A stretch of 38,769 nucleotides of DNA from Acidimicrobiaceae bacterium (GTDB taxonomy: Bacteria > Actinomycetota > Acidimicrobiia > Acidimicrobiales > RAAP-2), in the NCBI GenBank assembly GCA_003160635.1, contig PMLV01000070.1, positions 18,398 through 57,166 on the forward strand, given 5' to 3'. Positions 24,704 through 32,491 of this stretch are shown in pieces; the stretch's first letter is position 1; each line of letters begins with the position of its first letter. The position numbers and the translations under genes are program-made. The notes beneath the pieces were generated by a model. It was not told the origin of the DNA. It saw only the letters and a list, made by a program, of their open reading frames with translations, and ran no database searches.

Positions 24704-25159
24704 GTCAGGCGCGTACTTCCTCGGGTCCGCGCGATTGAGGGAGTTGGCGGGAGCACTGTTCGCACCTGCCCAGTTGTCGGATGTACTCCAATAGTCCTGA
24801 CGTTGACGATACCGGTGGCATTGTGACCATTCTCGGCGCTGCTGTGCGGGTGACATGATCCGTTGGCGCTGTAGATCCTGATGTGACTTACCGTGCCCTG
24901 AGGCTTATGTCTCCGAGCAACGCACGGTGAAGCAAGTTCCCAATGACCTGGAGTTGTTGCCGCACGTTCGTACCAACATGCCTGAATGCCCTTGTCCGAG
25001 AGCCACTGTTGGGAGAGCGTTGAGGTTGCGTAGCCGGGGAAGTGATCTCCATGTCTCATCCTTGTAGATGAAGGGGGCAGGCACCCGCCGGCACCTCATC
25101 GGAAGCGAGACGGGCACCACCGATTTCCGGCAAGCCCCTTAAACGAAAGGCAGAAAGCA
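24704..25159. other. Long noncoding gap upstream of the major pilin gene
   Basis: These 456 bases break an otherwise tightly overlapping operon. Open frames exist on the minus strand (for example 24610-25059), but they overlap the PilX-like gene and show no recognisable family features. The last 90 bases hold a nested hairpin (25072-25140) next to the pilin start. A six-codon open frame with a GGGGAAG upstream (ATG 25051, TGA 25069-25071) ends exactly before that hairpin. A separate pilin promoter is expected here, but no clear -35/-10 pair stands out. Confidence 0.55.
25072..25140 (+). promoter_or_regulatory. Nested hairpin in the major-pilin 5' leader
   Basis: Three stems nest on one axis. 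Bases 25072-25078 pair with 25134-25140 (AGGGGGC with GCCCCTT, including one G-U pair), 25087-25091 (GCCGG) with 25127-25131 (CCGGC), and 25098-25102 (ATCGG) with 25120-25124 (CCGAT). The internal loops are purine- and A/C-rich, and GGCACC occurs three times (25080, 25090, 25113). The element ends 19 bases before the pilin ATG. It could be a riboswitch, a protein-binding leader or an mRNA-stabilising structure. It does not show the GGCAAACC/GACGCAAAGCC core of c-di-GMP-I riboswitches. Confidence 0.45.
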
Positions 25160-25603
25160 ATGATAGAGCGGTATCGCGAAATCCAGCGCCAAAAGGCCGC
25201 TGGCGAACGAGAAGATGGGTTTACCCTTATTGAACTTCTCATCGTCATCGTGGTCCTCGGCATTTTGGCCGCCGTGGTCGTCTTCGCCCTGGGCTCTGTG
25301 ACGGGTTCCAGTGCAAAGTCTGCGTGCTCGGCTGACGCTAAGACGGTCGAAACGGCCGTCGCGGCATTCGAGGCTCAGAATCCAGGAACGGCTGTGACTC
25401 AGGCCCACCTGACTGCTGCATCCACCGCCACCCCCCCGGGCACCCTGAAGAGTTGGCCCTCCAACCCGACGCACTACGTTATCGGCCTGGGGACAAAAGC
25501 AGGTGCGCCAGCCGATGAAGTTGATGTTGCGCTTGCGGCGACACCAACCACCTGGGTTACCTACGACAGCGAAGGTGCGGGCGGCTGCAACGCAGTCACC
25601 TAA
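25160..25603 (+). CDS. pilA: Major type IV pilin-like protein (PilA)
   Basis: This 147-residue prepilin has a leader ending in EDG, with cleavage expected after Gly20. The classical mature start FTLIELLIVIVVLGILAAVVVFAL follows, with Phe1 and Glu5. A short globular domain with two cysteines (one in SACSADAK, one in GGCNAVT) could close a C-terminal disulfide loop as in typical pilins. Size, perfect signature, separate long leader and following hairpin all suggest this is the main pilus subunit, whereas the larger prepilins upstream are minor. A purine-rich AAAGGCAGAAAG precedes ATG 25160. Confidence 0.9.
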   Translation: MIERYREIQRQKAAGEREDGFTLIELLIVIVVLGILAAVVVFALGSVTGSSAKSACSADAKTVETAVAAFEAQNPGTAVTQAHLTAASTATPPGTLKSWPSNPTHYVIGLGTKAGAPADEVDVALAATPTTWVTYDSEGAGGCNAVT

Positions 25604-25635
25604 GCAATAGAGAGCAACAACCCTGCAAGATGTTG

Positions 25636-25665
25636 GGAGAGCCCGGCCCTCGGGCCGGGCTCTCC
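25636..25665 (+). terminator. Strong hairpin after the major pilin gene
   Basis: Bases 25636-25649 (GGAGAGCCCGGCCC) are perfectly complementary to 25652-25665, giving a 13-14 bp GC-rich stem with a minimal loop. It starts 33 bases after the pilin stop and ends 33 bases before the pilT start. No T-run follows, so it may be a partial terminator or an mRNA-stabilising hairpin that keeps pilin mRNA abundant relative to pilT. Confidence 0.7.
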
Positions 25666-25697
25666 GGCATCACCCTCCTCTTGAAAGAAGCGATTCT

Positions 25698-26789
25698 GTG
25701 AACGACATCGATACCGAGGCGATCTCGCCGTGGCTGCAGATCCTCTGGGACCAGAAGGGTTCCGACCTGCTTCTGGCCGGCGACTCGGCGCCACGGATCC
25801 GGGTCAACGGCCAACTCCGGCCGGTCGAAGGTGGGCCGGTGCTGTCGGGTGGCGAGATTGACACCCTCGTCAGGACTCTCCTCACTCCCTCGCAGAAGTC
25901 CACCCTCGACGTCGAGCAGGACGTCGACTTTGCCTTCTCTTGGTTGGACCGGGCCCGCCTCCGCGGTAGTGCCTTCACGCAGAGAGGCGAGACGGCCCTG
26001 GCGCTCCGCATGATCCCCTCCCGAGTACCGAGCTTCGCCGAGCTCGACCTGCCACCGGTCGCTGAATGGCTGGCCAAGCTACCCCGTGGGTTCGTACTCG
26101 TCACTGGACCCACCGGCTCGGGAAAGTCGACGACCCTGGCGTCGATCATCGACCGTATCAACGAGACGCGGGCATGCCACATCCTCACCATTGAGGACCC
26201 GGTCGAATACGTGCATCGCCACAAACTGTCGGCGGTCAGTCAGCGAGAGATCGGGCTGGACAGCCCCTCATTCGACCGGGCGCTTCGCTCGGCCTTGCGG
26301 GAGGACCCCGACGTCCTCCTCGTCGGCGAGATGCGTGACATCGAGTCGATCCAGATCGCCCTTACCATGGCTGAAACCGGCCACTTGGTCTTCGCCACGT
26401 TGCACACCAATGACGCCCCCCAGGCCATCGATCGGATCATCGATGTGTTCCCCGCCTGGCGTCAGGAGCAGACCCGGGTTCAGCTATCGGCCTCCCTCGC
26501 GGCAATCGTCGCCCAGCGTCTCGTCCCCAAGATCGGCGGTGGGATGGTCGCCGCCTTCGAAGTGCTCATCGCCACCAACCCGGTGCGGAACCTCATCCGC
26601 GAGGGCCGGTCCAACCAGCTCTTGAACATCATGACGACGAACCAGAAAGAGGGGATGCGTACCCTCGAAACAAGCCTGGCGGAACTCATTATCGCCGGCA
26701 CCATCGCCTACGAGGACGCCCTTGACGTCTCCGCACACCCCAAGGAGCTGGCCCGCGCTCTTGAGGCCGTCCAGCACAACAAGGGCTAA
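25698..26789 (+). CDS. pilT: Type IV pilus retraction ATPase PilT
   Basis: This 363-residue protein has the PilT layout: an N-terminal PAS-like part with GSDLLLAGDSAPRIRVNGQL, Walker A GPTGSGKST (137-145), Asp box TIEDPVEYVH, Walker B LLVGEMRDIESI and His box FATLHTNDA. The C-terminal NPVRNLIREGRSNQL corresponds to the AIRNLIRE retraction motif of PilT. It lacks the MshEN and tetracysteine regions of PilB, which supports a retraction rather than extension role. The start is GTG 25698. It follows the pilin hairpin, and the DUF429 gene begins eight bases after its stop, so the two are probably co-transcribed. Confidence 0.93.
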   Translation: MNDIDTEAISPWLQILWDQKGSDLLLAGDSAPRIRVNGQLRPVEGGPVLSGGEIDTLVRTLLTPSQKSTLDVEQDVDFAFSWLDRARLRGSAFTQRGETALALRMIPSRVPSFAELDLPPVAEWLAKLPRGFVLVTGPTGSGKSTTLASIIDRINETRACHILTIEDPVEYVHRHKLSAVSQREIGLDSPSFDRALRSALREDPDVLLVGEMRDIESIQIALTMAETGHLVFATLHTNDAPQAIDRIIDVFPAWRQEQTRVQLSASLAAIVAQRLVPKIGGGMVAAFEVLIATNPVRNLIREGRSNQLLNIMTTNQKEGMRTLETSLAELIIAGTIAYEDALDVSAHPKELARALEAVQHNKG

Positions 26790-26797
26790 GCGGCGCT

Positions 26798-27508
26798 ATG
26801 GCTTCCCGCCGGGGCCCCGACCTTCCGTATTCGATCGTTGCCGGAGTAACCCCATGTGCACCCGGTTGGCTTGTCGCGAGCGCAAAGCTCCATGGCGCCA
26901 CCTTCGCTCCTGAGGCTCCTCGCGTCCTCGGGTCGTTTGCAGAAGTTCTTGATGAGCGGCCGTCGTTCTCCGTGATCGCGCTGAATGCACCAGTGGGCTA
27001 TGTAGATGACGTTCACAAAGGCGGGCGAACCTGCGACCGCATGGCTCGGGCTCTGTTGGGTCGCCGTGGTTCGACGGTTCACAATGCCCCGACTCGAGCA
27101 AGCCTGCAGGAAGAGGCAGATGTCGCCGACGACGGCCTTGATGCGATCACAAATGTTCTCCTACGTCGCTATCGCGAGGTGGCGGCGGAGATGGCACCTT
27201 ATCGTCAGCGGACTGTCTTCGAAGTCCATCCCGAGCTGAGCTTCTTTCAGATCAATGGCGATGTCCCGCTTCGCTGGTCGAAGAAAACAGAAGCCGGTAT
27301 GGAGGAGAGAATCGCACTGCTCAAAATGAGAGTTCCGGGATCCGAGCGGCTTCTTGAGGCCGAGCTCGACGACGTACCCATGTCCCATCTCCTCGACGTT
27401 TCGGCGATACTCTGGACGGCGCGCCGGATTTTTGCACGGGCCGGTACTCGCTTACCCAGTGATCCCGAGTGGGACGAAGAGGGGCTACGGATGGAGTTCG
27501 TCCGCTAA
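26798..27508 (+). CDS. DUF429 family protein
   Basis: This 236-residue protein shows the DUF429 pattern of predicted RNase-H-fold proteins. GVTPCAPGWLVA near residue 16 corresponds to the usual GVDxxxxGW, ALNAPVGYVD to the usual IDAPIG, and CDRMARALLGRRGSTV and VFEVHPELSF follow. In this copy the first Asp (GVD) is Thr and the second (IDAP) is Asn, so acidic residues expected at a nuclease site are replaced. Function is unknown, and catalytic loss is possible. It is eight bases downstream of pilT and followed by a hairpin, so it is most likely the last gene of the pilT transcript. Confidence 0.75.
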   Translation: MASRRGPDLPYSIVAGVTPCAPGWLVASAKLHGATFAPEAPRVLGSFAEVLDERPSFSVIALNAPVGYVDDVHKGGRTCDRMARALLGRRGSTVHNAPTRASLQEEADVADDGLDAITNVLLRRYREVAAEMAPYRQRTVFEVHPELSFFQINGDVPLRWSKKTEAGMEERIALLKMRVPGSERLLEAELDDVPMSHLLDVSAILWTARRIFARAGTRLPSDPEWDEEGLRMEFVR

Positions 27509-27546
27509 TCGGCCGCTAATCGCCATTCCCAATTTCGTGCTCGCAT

Positions 27547-27580
27547 CTGCACCGATTCCAGCCTCTTGGATTCGGTGCAG
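27547..27580 (+). terminator. Hairpin terminator-like structure after the DUF429 gene
   Basis: CTGCACCGATTCC (27547-27559) pairs with GGATTCGGTGCAG (27568-27580) over 13 positions with one mismatch, around an 8-base loop. Only two T bases follow, so intrinsic termination may be weak. It separates the pilT-DUF429 unit from the response-regulator gene. Upstream, CCGCTAATCG is repeated at 27502 and 27513, spanning the stop codon. Confidence 0.6.
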
Positions 27581-27651
27581 TTGGCCATTCCACGTTCCCA
27601 CCTGCGAATAAGGTTACGCTGGCCCAAATGGGGGTGACCACGGAGGTTGGG

Positions 27652-28365
27652 GTGAAAATCTTGATCGTCGAGGACGATCCGGACATATGCGACCTGCTCA
27701 AGAGGGTATTGGAAGCGGACGGCTACGAGGTCGAGACGGCCACGGACTCCGCCGGAGCCCTCAAGGCGGTGGCTGAGGGGGCACCTGATCTGGTGTTACT
27801 CGATGTCGTGCTGGGTGGCGAGGACGGCCGTGACCTACTCGTCAAGCTACGGCAAAAGAGTGATGTACCTGCAGTTTTCCTGACGGGACGGGGCCTGGAG
27901 GGGGACCGGATTGCCGGTTTGCGGATGGGTGCGGACGACTACATCGTCAAGCCGTTTTCCCGTGGCGAGCTCTCGGCTCGTATCGAGACCGTCCTTCGCC
28001 GGACCCGTTCGTCGTCCTCCCCAGAGGTCAAATCTGCCGCATCCGGCCTCAACTTCGGCGAGCTCAAAATTGACCTCACCACCCGTGAGGTGGAGCGCTC
28101 GGGTGAGCTCATCGAGCTGACCGCCATGGAGTTCAACCTTCTTGCCTTCCTCGCCTCATCGCCCCGGCAGGTGTTTTCACGGCAACAGCTGCTGCAGAAC
28201 GTGTGGTCTTCATCCAGCGAATGGCAGGACGAAGCGACGGTGACCGAGCACATTCGCCGGGTGCGGCGGAAGATCGAAGTAGATCCGGACCATCCTCGGT
28301 GGATCACCACGGTTCGAGGTGTGGGCTACCGTTTCGAACGGCGCGGGCCGATGCCCACGTCCTGA
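27652..28365 (+). CDS. OmpR/PhoB-type response regulator
   Basis: The receiver domain starts directly at KILIVEDDPDICDLLKRVLEADGY, with phosphoacceptor Asp51 in LVLLDVVLGG and the conserved lysine in DDYIVKPFSRGEL. A winged-helix DNA-binding domain follows (ELTAMEFNLLAFLASSPRQVFSRQQLL and VTEHIRRVRRKIEVDP...TVRGVGYRFE), typical of the OmpR family. GTG 27652 is chosen over ATG 27628 because GGAGG at 27642-27646 sits five bases upstream. There is no adjacent sensor kinase on the same strand, so this regulator is an orphan. The neighbouring kinase at 30.3-31.5 kb already has an HD-GYP partner. Confidence 0.92.
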   Translation: MKILIVEDDPDICDLLKRVLEADGYEVETATDSAGALKAVAEGAPDLVLLDVVLGGEDGRDLLVKLRQKSDVPAVFLTGRGLEGDRIAGLRMGADDYIVKPFSRGELSARIETVLRRTRSSSSPEVKSAASGLNFGELKIDLTTREVERSGELIELTAMEFNLLAFLASSPRQVFSRQQLLQNVWSSSSEWQDEATVTEHIRRVRRKIEVDPDHPRWITTVRGVGYRFERRGPMPTS

Positions 28366-28386
28366 CACCAACCCGTGGTTGTCGTC

Positions 28387-29166
28387 TCATCCATTGAGCG
28401 ACTGAAACGGACGCAGCAATTCGGGGCCGGCGAAGACGGCGAGCAGCGTCCCAATGGCCAGAAAGACCCCGTAGGGGATCTGTTGTTGGCGACTCATCCG
28501 TTTCGCGACGATCAGTGACACCCCCAGAATCGCCCCGACGAGGTTGGCCGCGAAGAACCCGAGCAGGGCGTAGCGCACGCCCAGCCAGCCGAGCGCCAGT
28601 CCGAGGACGGGTGCAAGCCGGACGTCGCCGAAGCCAAGCAGGCGAGGGCTGATGGCGTTCATGGCAAAGAAGATGACAAACCACACGATCGCACAGAGAG
28701 CTGCGATCAGGAGGTCGTGCCAATGATGGGTGATTGCGGCCGCAATCACGAGGAGAACACCGACCAGTGTGAGGACCGGGTAGACGATTCGCTTCGGAAG
28801 GAGAAGGTGCTCGAGATCGGTGCACGCCAGTGCCAGCAGGCCGGCCGCCAACACGAGATACGCCGGGAGGCTCCACGAGAAGCCGAACCGGGCCGCCACT
28901 CCAGCGAAGAGCCCAGCTGTGGCCGCTTCAATGAGTGGGTAGCGCATCGAAATGGGCGCGCGGCAATTCCGGCACTTGCCGCGCAGGAAGAGCCAGGAGA
29001 AGATCGGCACATTGTCTCGCGCCGAGATTGGGACTCCACATGTGGGGCAGGCCGAACGCGGCGACACCACTGACTCCTTGCGAGGTACCCGATAGATAAC
29101 CACGTTCAGAAACGAGCCAACGATCAGACCGAATAGGGCGCAGTAGCCGACCAAGAGTCCTAACAC
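28387..29166 (-). CDS. pilD: Prepilin peptidase/N-methyltransferase (PilD)
   Basis: This 259-residue membrane protein has the full A24 peptidase layout. An N-terminal segment with SFLNVVIYRVPRKESVVSPRSACP carries two cysteine pairs (Cys40/43, Cys65/68), as in bifunctional enzymes. It is followed by about seven membrane helices with the two active-site aspartates: Asp117 in CTDLEHLLLP and Asp181 in GFGDVRLAP (family GxGDxKL). It cleaves the leader after Gly of the prepilins in this window and methylates the new N-terminus. It is transcribed toward the response regulator; the start is GTG 29166. Confidence 0.93.
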   Translation of the reverse strand: MLGLLVGYCALFGLIVGSFLNVVIYRVPRKESVVSPRSACPTCGVPISARDNVPIFSWLFLRGKCRNCRAPISMRYPLIEAATAGLFAGVAARFGFSWSLPAYLVLAAGLLALACTDLEHLLLPKRIVYPVLTLVGVLLVIAAAITHHWHDLLIAALCAIVWFVIFFAMNAISPRLLGFGDVRLAPVLGLALGWLGVRYALLGFFAANLVGAILGVSLIVAKRMSRQQQIPYGVFLAIGTLLAVFAGPELLRPFQSLNG

Positions 29167-29244
29167 GGTGGTGCTGACCTCTTCGACTGGTCGTTCATGG
29201 CGACGTACGCTACTGCCACAATCCTCATTTTTGATGCATGTTCG

Positions 29245-30330
29245 TCAGGCGTTCGGAGCTGTTTCGAGGTAACCGATAAAGAGATCCAGGAGTTCGGGGT
29301 CAAGTTGCGCCCGACGCCTATGCCTGAGGATTTCGAGGGATTCCGTCTGCGAATAGGCTCGTTTATAGGGCCTCTTGCTGCGGAGGGCGTCGTACACGTC
29401 AGCGATGGCGACAATCCTTCCCTCGAGTGGGATCGCGTCGCCGACCAACCCGTGTGGGTAGCCGTTTCCATCGAATCTCTCGTGATGGGACAGGGCCACG
29501 ATCGACCCCACACGGCGGAGCGGGGAGTCAGCCCCCTCGAGCATTTTGAATCCGGTCTCGGTATGACCCTGCATGATCATCCGCTCTTCTTCCGTCAAGT
29601 GCCGCGACTTCAGGAGGATTGCCTCCGGTATGTCGACCTTGCCCACATCGTGAAGTTGGCTCGCAATGCGGAGCGTCTCGACCTCGTCGGATGCCAGGCC
29701 GGCCAAAATGGCAAGGCGAGCGGAATGCGCGCTGATGCGGTGCAGATGAGATGCCGTCTCGGGGTCACGCCATTCGGCCACGAGGGCAGCGCGCCGTGCC
29801 GTCTCTTCCCGGGTCGACGACCGTGCACGATCCTCCTCGTCGAGAAGGTCAAGGAGGTCGCACACTTCGGCGACACGACTCTCGATGTCAGTTTCCGATC
29901 GTGACTCGTGGCTGCGCAGGGCGATCCGCTCGGCTCGTTGACGCAGTGCCCCGACGACGTTGATCAAGATCACATTCGTGTCGAACGGCTTCAAAATGTA
30001 ACCGTAGGCGCCATGGCGGGTGGCGGGCTCGGTCGTGTGCGGTGAATCAATCGCGGTAACCATGATCACCGCCATGTCCGGGTGCGCGTCGTGGACATAG
30101 GCGAGCAGCGTGAAGCCGCTCTCCCCGGGCATCGTCACATCACACAGCATCAGGTCAAATGAGCCATCGGCCAGCAGCTGGCGGGCCTCGGCCGCATTGG
30201 AAGCGGTTGCGCACACATACCCGGCGCGCTCGAGGAGCCGGGCCAGGGAGCGGCGAATCGGCTCCTCGTCCTCGACGACGAGGATGTGGGCATCTGACCC
30301 TCTCCGGGGGAATGTGATGGTAGAGCTCAT
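29245..30330 (-). CDS. Response regulator with HD-GYP c-di-GMP phosphodiesterase domain (RpfG-like)
   Basis: Receiver domain at about 15-130 with phosphoacceptor Asp64 (LMLCDVTMPGESGF) and lysine in YILKPFD. A linker with charged helices leads to an HD-GYP domain: HRISAHSARLAILAG, the HD pair His227-Asp228 in SQLHDVGK, HHERFDGNGYP (282-292) and IPLEGRIVAIADVYDAL. All metal-binding signatures of active HD-GYP enzymes are present, so it likely hydrolyses c-di-GMP when phosphorylated. ATG 30330 overlaps the stop of the histidine kinase (ATGA), making them a clear cognate pair. A nearby GGDEF-EAL gene and MshEN-type PilB give it a plausible target process. Confidence 0.92.
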   Translation of the reverse strand: MSSTITFPRRGSDAHILVVEDEEPIRRSLARLLERAGYVCATASNAAEARQLLADGSFDLMLCDVTMPGESGFTLLAYVHDAHPDMAVIMVTAIDSPHTTEPATRHGAYGYILKPFDTNVILINVVGALRQRAERIALRSHESRSETDIESRVAEVCDLLDLLDEEDRARSSTREETARRAALVAEWRDPETASHLHRISAHSARLAILAGLASDEVETLRIASQLHDVGKVDIPEAILLKSRHLTEEERMIMQGHTETGFKMLEGADSPLRRVGSIVALSHHERFDGNGYPHGLVGDAIPLEGRIVAIADVYDALRSKRPYKRAYSQTESLEILRHRRRAQLDPELLDLFIGYLETAPNA

Positions 30331-31493
30331 GGTGACACCGGTTCGAGCCTGGCAGTGTCCTGATCGCTCTTCGTGAGTGATGTCTCGTTCGACAACGGCA
30401 ACAGAACGGAGATGGTGGTTCCCGCTCCGGCCACCGTGGAGATCGACGCGCGTCCCCCAGATCGCTGGGCGATGCCATACACCATGGCCAGACCCAGCCC
30501 GGTGCCTCGACCCGTTTCCTTCGTCGTGAAGAAGGGCTCGAACGCCTTGGCAGCCACTTCTGGTGTCATGCCCTCTCCGTCGTCCCTGACGTCGATGCGG
30601 GCGAATGGACCAGGGCTGAGCTCAGAGACTTCGATCTCATCCAGCTCAACTGTGTCAACCGTCACGGCGAGCATCCCGCCACAGGGCATGGCGTCTCGTG
30701 CGTTGATGGCAAGGTTGATCAACATGAGCTCGAGCTCACCGATGTCGGCGATTATCGGGCAGGGGTCTTCAGCCGTCCTGCAGGTCAGTTCGATGTCTTC
30801 GCCGAGAGTGGAACGAAGGAGATGCTCTGCGCCGCGGACCGAATCGTTGAGGTCGATGACCACCGGGTTTGTCACGTGCTGCCGGCTGAAGACGAGGAGT
30901 TGCCTGGTGAGTCCTGCTGCCCGGCGGGCCGCTTTCTGCACTTCGGCCACGTCCTCCTGTAACTCACTTTCTGGATCAATGGCGTCGGAAAGAAACTCTG
31001 AGTAGCTGAGGATGGCTTGGAGAAGGTTGTTGAAGTCGTGGGCGATTCCTCCGGCCAATTGCCCGACCGCCTCCATGCGATGGGCCTGTCGCAGGCGCTG
31101 CTCGCTCTGCACTTGGCGCTGAAGAGCCTCATCGAGCTCGGAGTTCTTGGATTCGAGCGCCTCCACAAGGTGGAGGGCCTGGTCACGCCGGGTGGCGGCG
31201 ACGTCGAGAAGCCCTGCGACGACCAGTGTGGCGACGAGCCCGACGAGGAGCGAGATCCAGGGGAAGGTGTCGGCAAAGTACCCGCCCAGGCTCGCGCCAA
31301 AGCCGATGGCCACCACGAGGACCGCACTTCGATGAGGCTTCACGTTGACCACAACGGTGGAGGTGGACTGACGACGGCTGGCACGAGTACAAGCCTGACG
31401 GTCAGGAGTCTCCGTGCCCTCCACCGCAACCCAACGGCAACCCAACTTTCCGGTTCGAGAGGTCCGGGAGTCGGGTTCCTTCAGCCATTTCAC
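30327..31493 (-). CDS. Membrane histidine kinase (HWE/NtrB-like HisKA)
   Basis: This 388-residue sensor has two adjacent hydrophobic helices at about 57-98 with almost no external domain. A coiled-coil linker (LHLVEALESKNSELDEALQRQV) follows, then a HisKA domain with the phosphoacceptor His152 in GGIAHDFNNLLQAIL. The ATPase domain has NLAINARDAM, DDGEGM, FEPFFTTKETGRGTGLGL and a final Gly-rich box. The cue is unknown. Start GTG 31493 overlaps the restored coaA stop by four bases (GTGA), which supports this start. Its stop overlaps the HD-GYP regulator start. Co-transcription as coaA-kinase-regulator is therefore likely. Confidence 0.85.
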   Translation of the reverse strand: MKWLKEPDSRTSRTGKLGCRWVAVEGTETPDRQACTRASRRQSTSTVVVNVKPHRSAVLVVAIGFGASLGGYFADTFPWISLLVGLVATLVVAGLLDVAATRRDQALHLVEALESKNSELDEALQRQVQSEQRLRQAHRMEAVGQLAGGIAHDFNNLLQAILSYSEFLSDAIDPESELQEDVAEVQKAARRAAGLTRQLLVFSRQHVTNPVVIDLNDSVRGAEHLLRSTLGEDIELTCRTAEDPCPIIADIGELELMLINLAINARDAMPCGGMLAVTVDTVELDEIEVSELSPGPFARIDVRDDGEGMTPEVAAKAFEPFFTTKETGRGTGLGLAMVYGIAQRSGGRASISTVAGAGTTISVLLPLSNETSLTKSDQDTARLEPVSP

Positions 31494-32451
31494 GAACGGC
31501 GGAGCAAGACCCGCTCAACGAGGTGATCGCTTCCTTTCTCACGACGAGGTTGGCCCGGTTTCGGGTGGGCGCCACGTTCTCTCGTAAATTGACCAGGTTG
31601 ACCTGGTCCCAGACCTGCTGGGCCAGGGATGTGACGTCGTCATCCGAGAGCGAAGCAAAGCGGTGGAAAAAAGAGCCTGGTTCCTGAAGAACCGAGCGCA
31701 AGGTGAGGAGTCGCTCCGTGAACCAGCGTGCAACGTCTAGTTCAGCTGCATCCACGTAGATCGAAAAATCGAAGAAGTCCGAGACCACCACGTGGGCAAA
31801 GGAGGCCCCTTTGGTGCTCACCTGGAGGACGTTGAGACCTTCCACGATGAGGATGTCCGGACGCCTGAAGACCTGGAGCTCGCCCGGGACGATGTCATAG
31901 GAGAGATGGGAATAAACGGGCGTCGCCACTTCTGGCGCTCTCGCTCGAATCGCCGCCAGCGCCTCGACGAGCCTCCGTTGGTCGTAACTTTCGGGAAATC
32001 CCTTGCGACCCATGATGCCCCGAGCTTCGAGTGTGGCGTTCGGCCACAAGAACCCATCAGTCGTGAGAAGATCGATCGACAGGCCGCCCGCACTCTTTCG
32101 GAGCAGGGCCTGCAGCACTCTGGCCGTCGTGCTCTTGCCGACAGCGACGCCACCCGCAATCCCGATGATGAAGGGCGCGACGCCGCCATCCTCGCCGAGA
32201 AAGTCGTCGACCGCGCGTTGCCCCTCACGTTTGGTCTGGGCTGTCAACGAGAGAAACTGGGCCATCGGAAGGTAGATATCGACGACCTCTTCGTGTGAGA
32301 TGGGTTCCCCTGTCGCCACCAGTTGGCCAACTTCAGCGTCAGACAGATTGGTGCCTGACCGTCGCGCCAATGCGGCCCACCGTTCGCGGGTGAAGACCTC
32401 ATACCCGACATCTACGGCCGCCGACGTGCGCAATCGGTCATGGGGCGTCAT
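31402..32451 (-). CDS. coaA: Pantothenate kinase CoaA with a C-terminal frameshift
   Basis: A type I pantothenate kinase: Walker A in GIAGGVAVGKSTTARVL (97-113), LLTTDGFLWPNATLEARG, GFPESYDQRRLV, YSHLSYDIVPGE and DILIVEGLNVLQ, matching CoaA throughout. It phosphorylates pantothenate, the first step of CoA synthesis. As read, the frame runs to 349 residues with an unfamiliar tail after NLVVRK. Shifting frame around 31533-31534 gives SDHLVERVLLRRS followed by TGA at 31490-31492. That is the normal CoaA C-terminus, for a 320-residue protein, the usual size. One G appears to be missing from a short G-run. The kinase GTG start overlaps the restored stop. Confidence 0.87.
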   Translation of the reverse strand: MTPHDRLRTSAAVDVGYEVFTRERWAALARRSGTNLSDAEVGQLVATGEPISHEEVVDIYLPMAQFLSLTAQTKREGQRAVDDFLGEDGGVAPFIIGIAGGVAVGKSTTARVLQALLRKSAGGLSIDLLTTDGFLWPNATLEARGIMGRKGFPESYDQRRLVEALAAIRARAPEVATPVYSHLSYDIVPGELQVFRRPDILIVEGLNVLQVSTKGASFAHVVVSDFFDFSIYVDAAELDVARWFTERLLTLRSVLQEPGSFFHRFASLSDDDVTSLAQQVWDQVNLVNLRENVAPTRNRANLVVRKEAITSLSGSCSAVREMAEGTRLPDLSNRKVGLPLGCGGGHGDS

Positions 32452-32491
32452 GACGCAACGACGCGACGGGATGGGGGCACACGTGCCCGCA

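Noticed and set aside
24610..25059. Minus-strand 149-codon frame in the pilin gap
   Set aside because: It overlaps the PilX-like gene antisense, has no recognisable motif and no conserved ribosome binding site.
25072..25140. c-di-GMP-I (GEMM) riboswitch
   Set aside because: The nested stems are real, but the GGCAAACC and GACGCAAAGCC core elements are missing, so I report only a structured leader.
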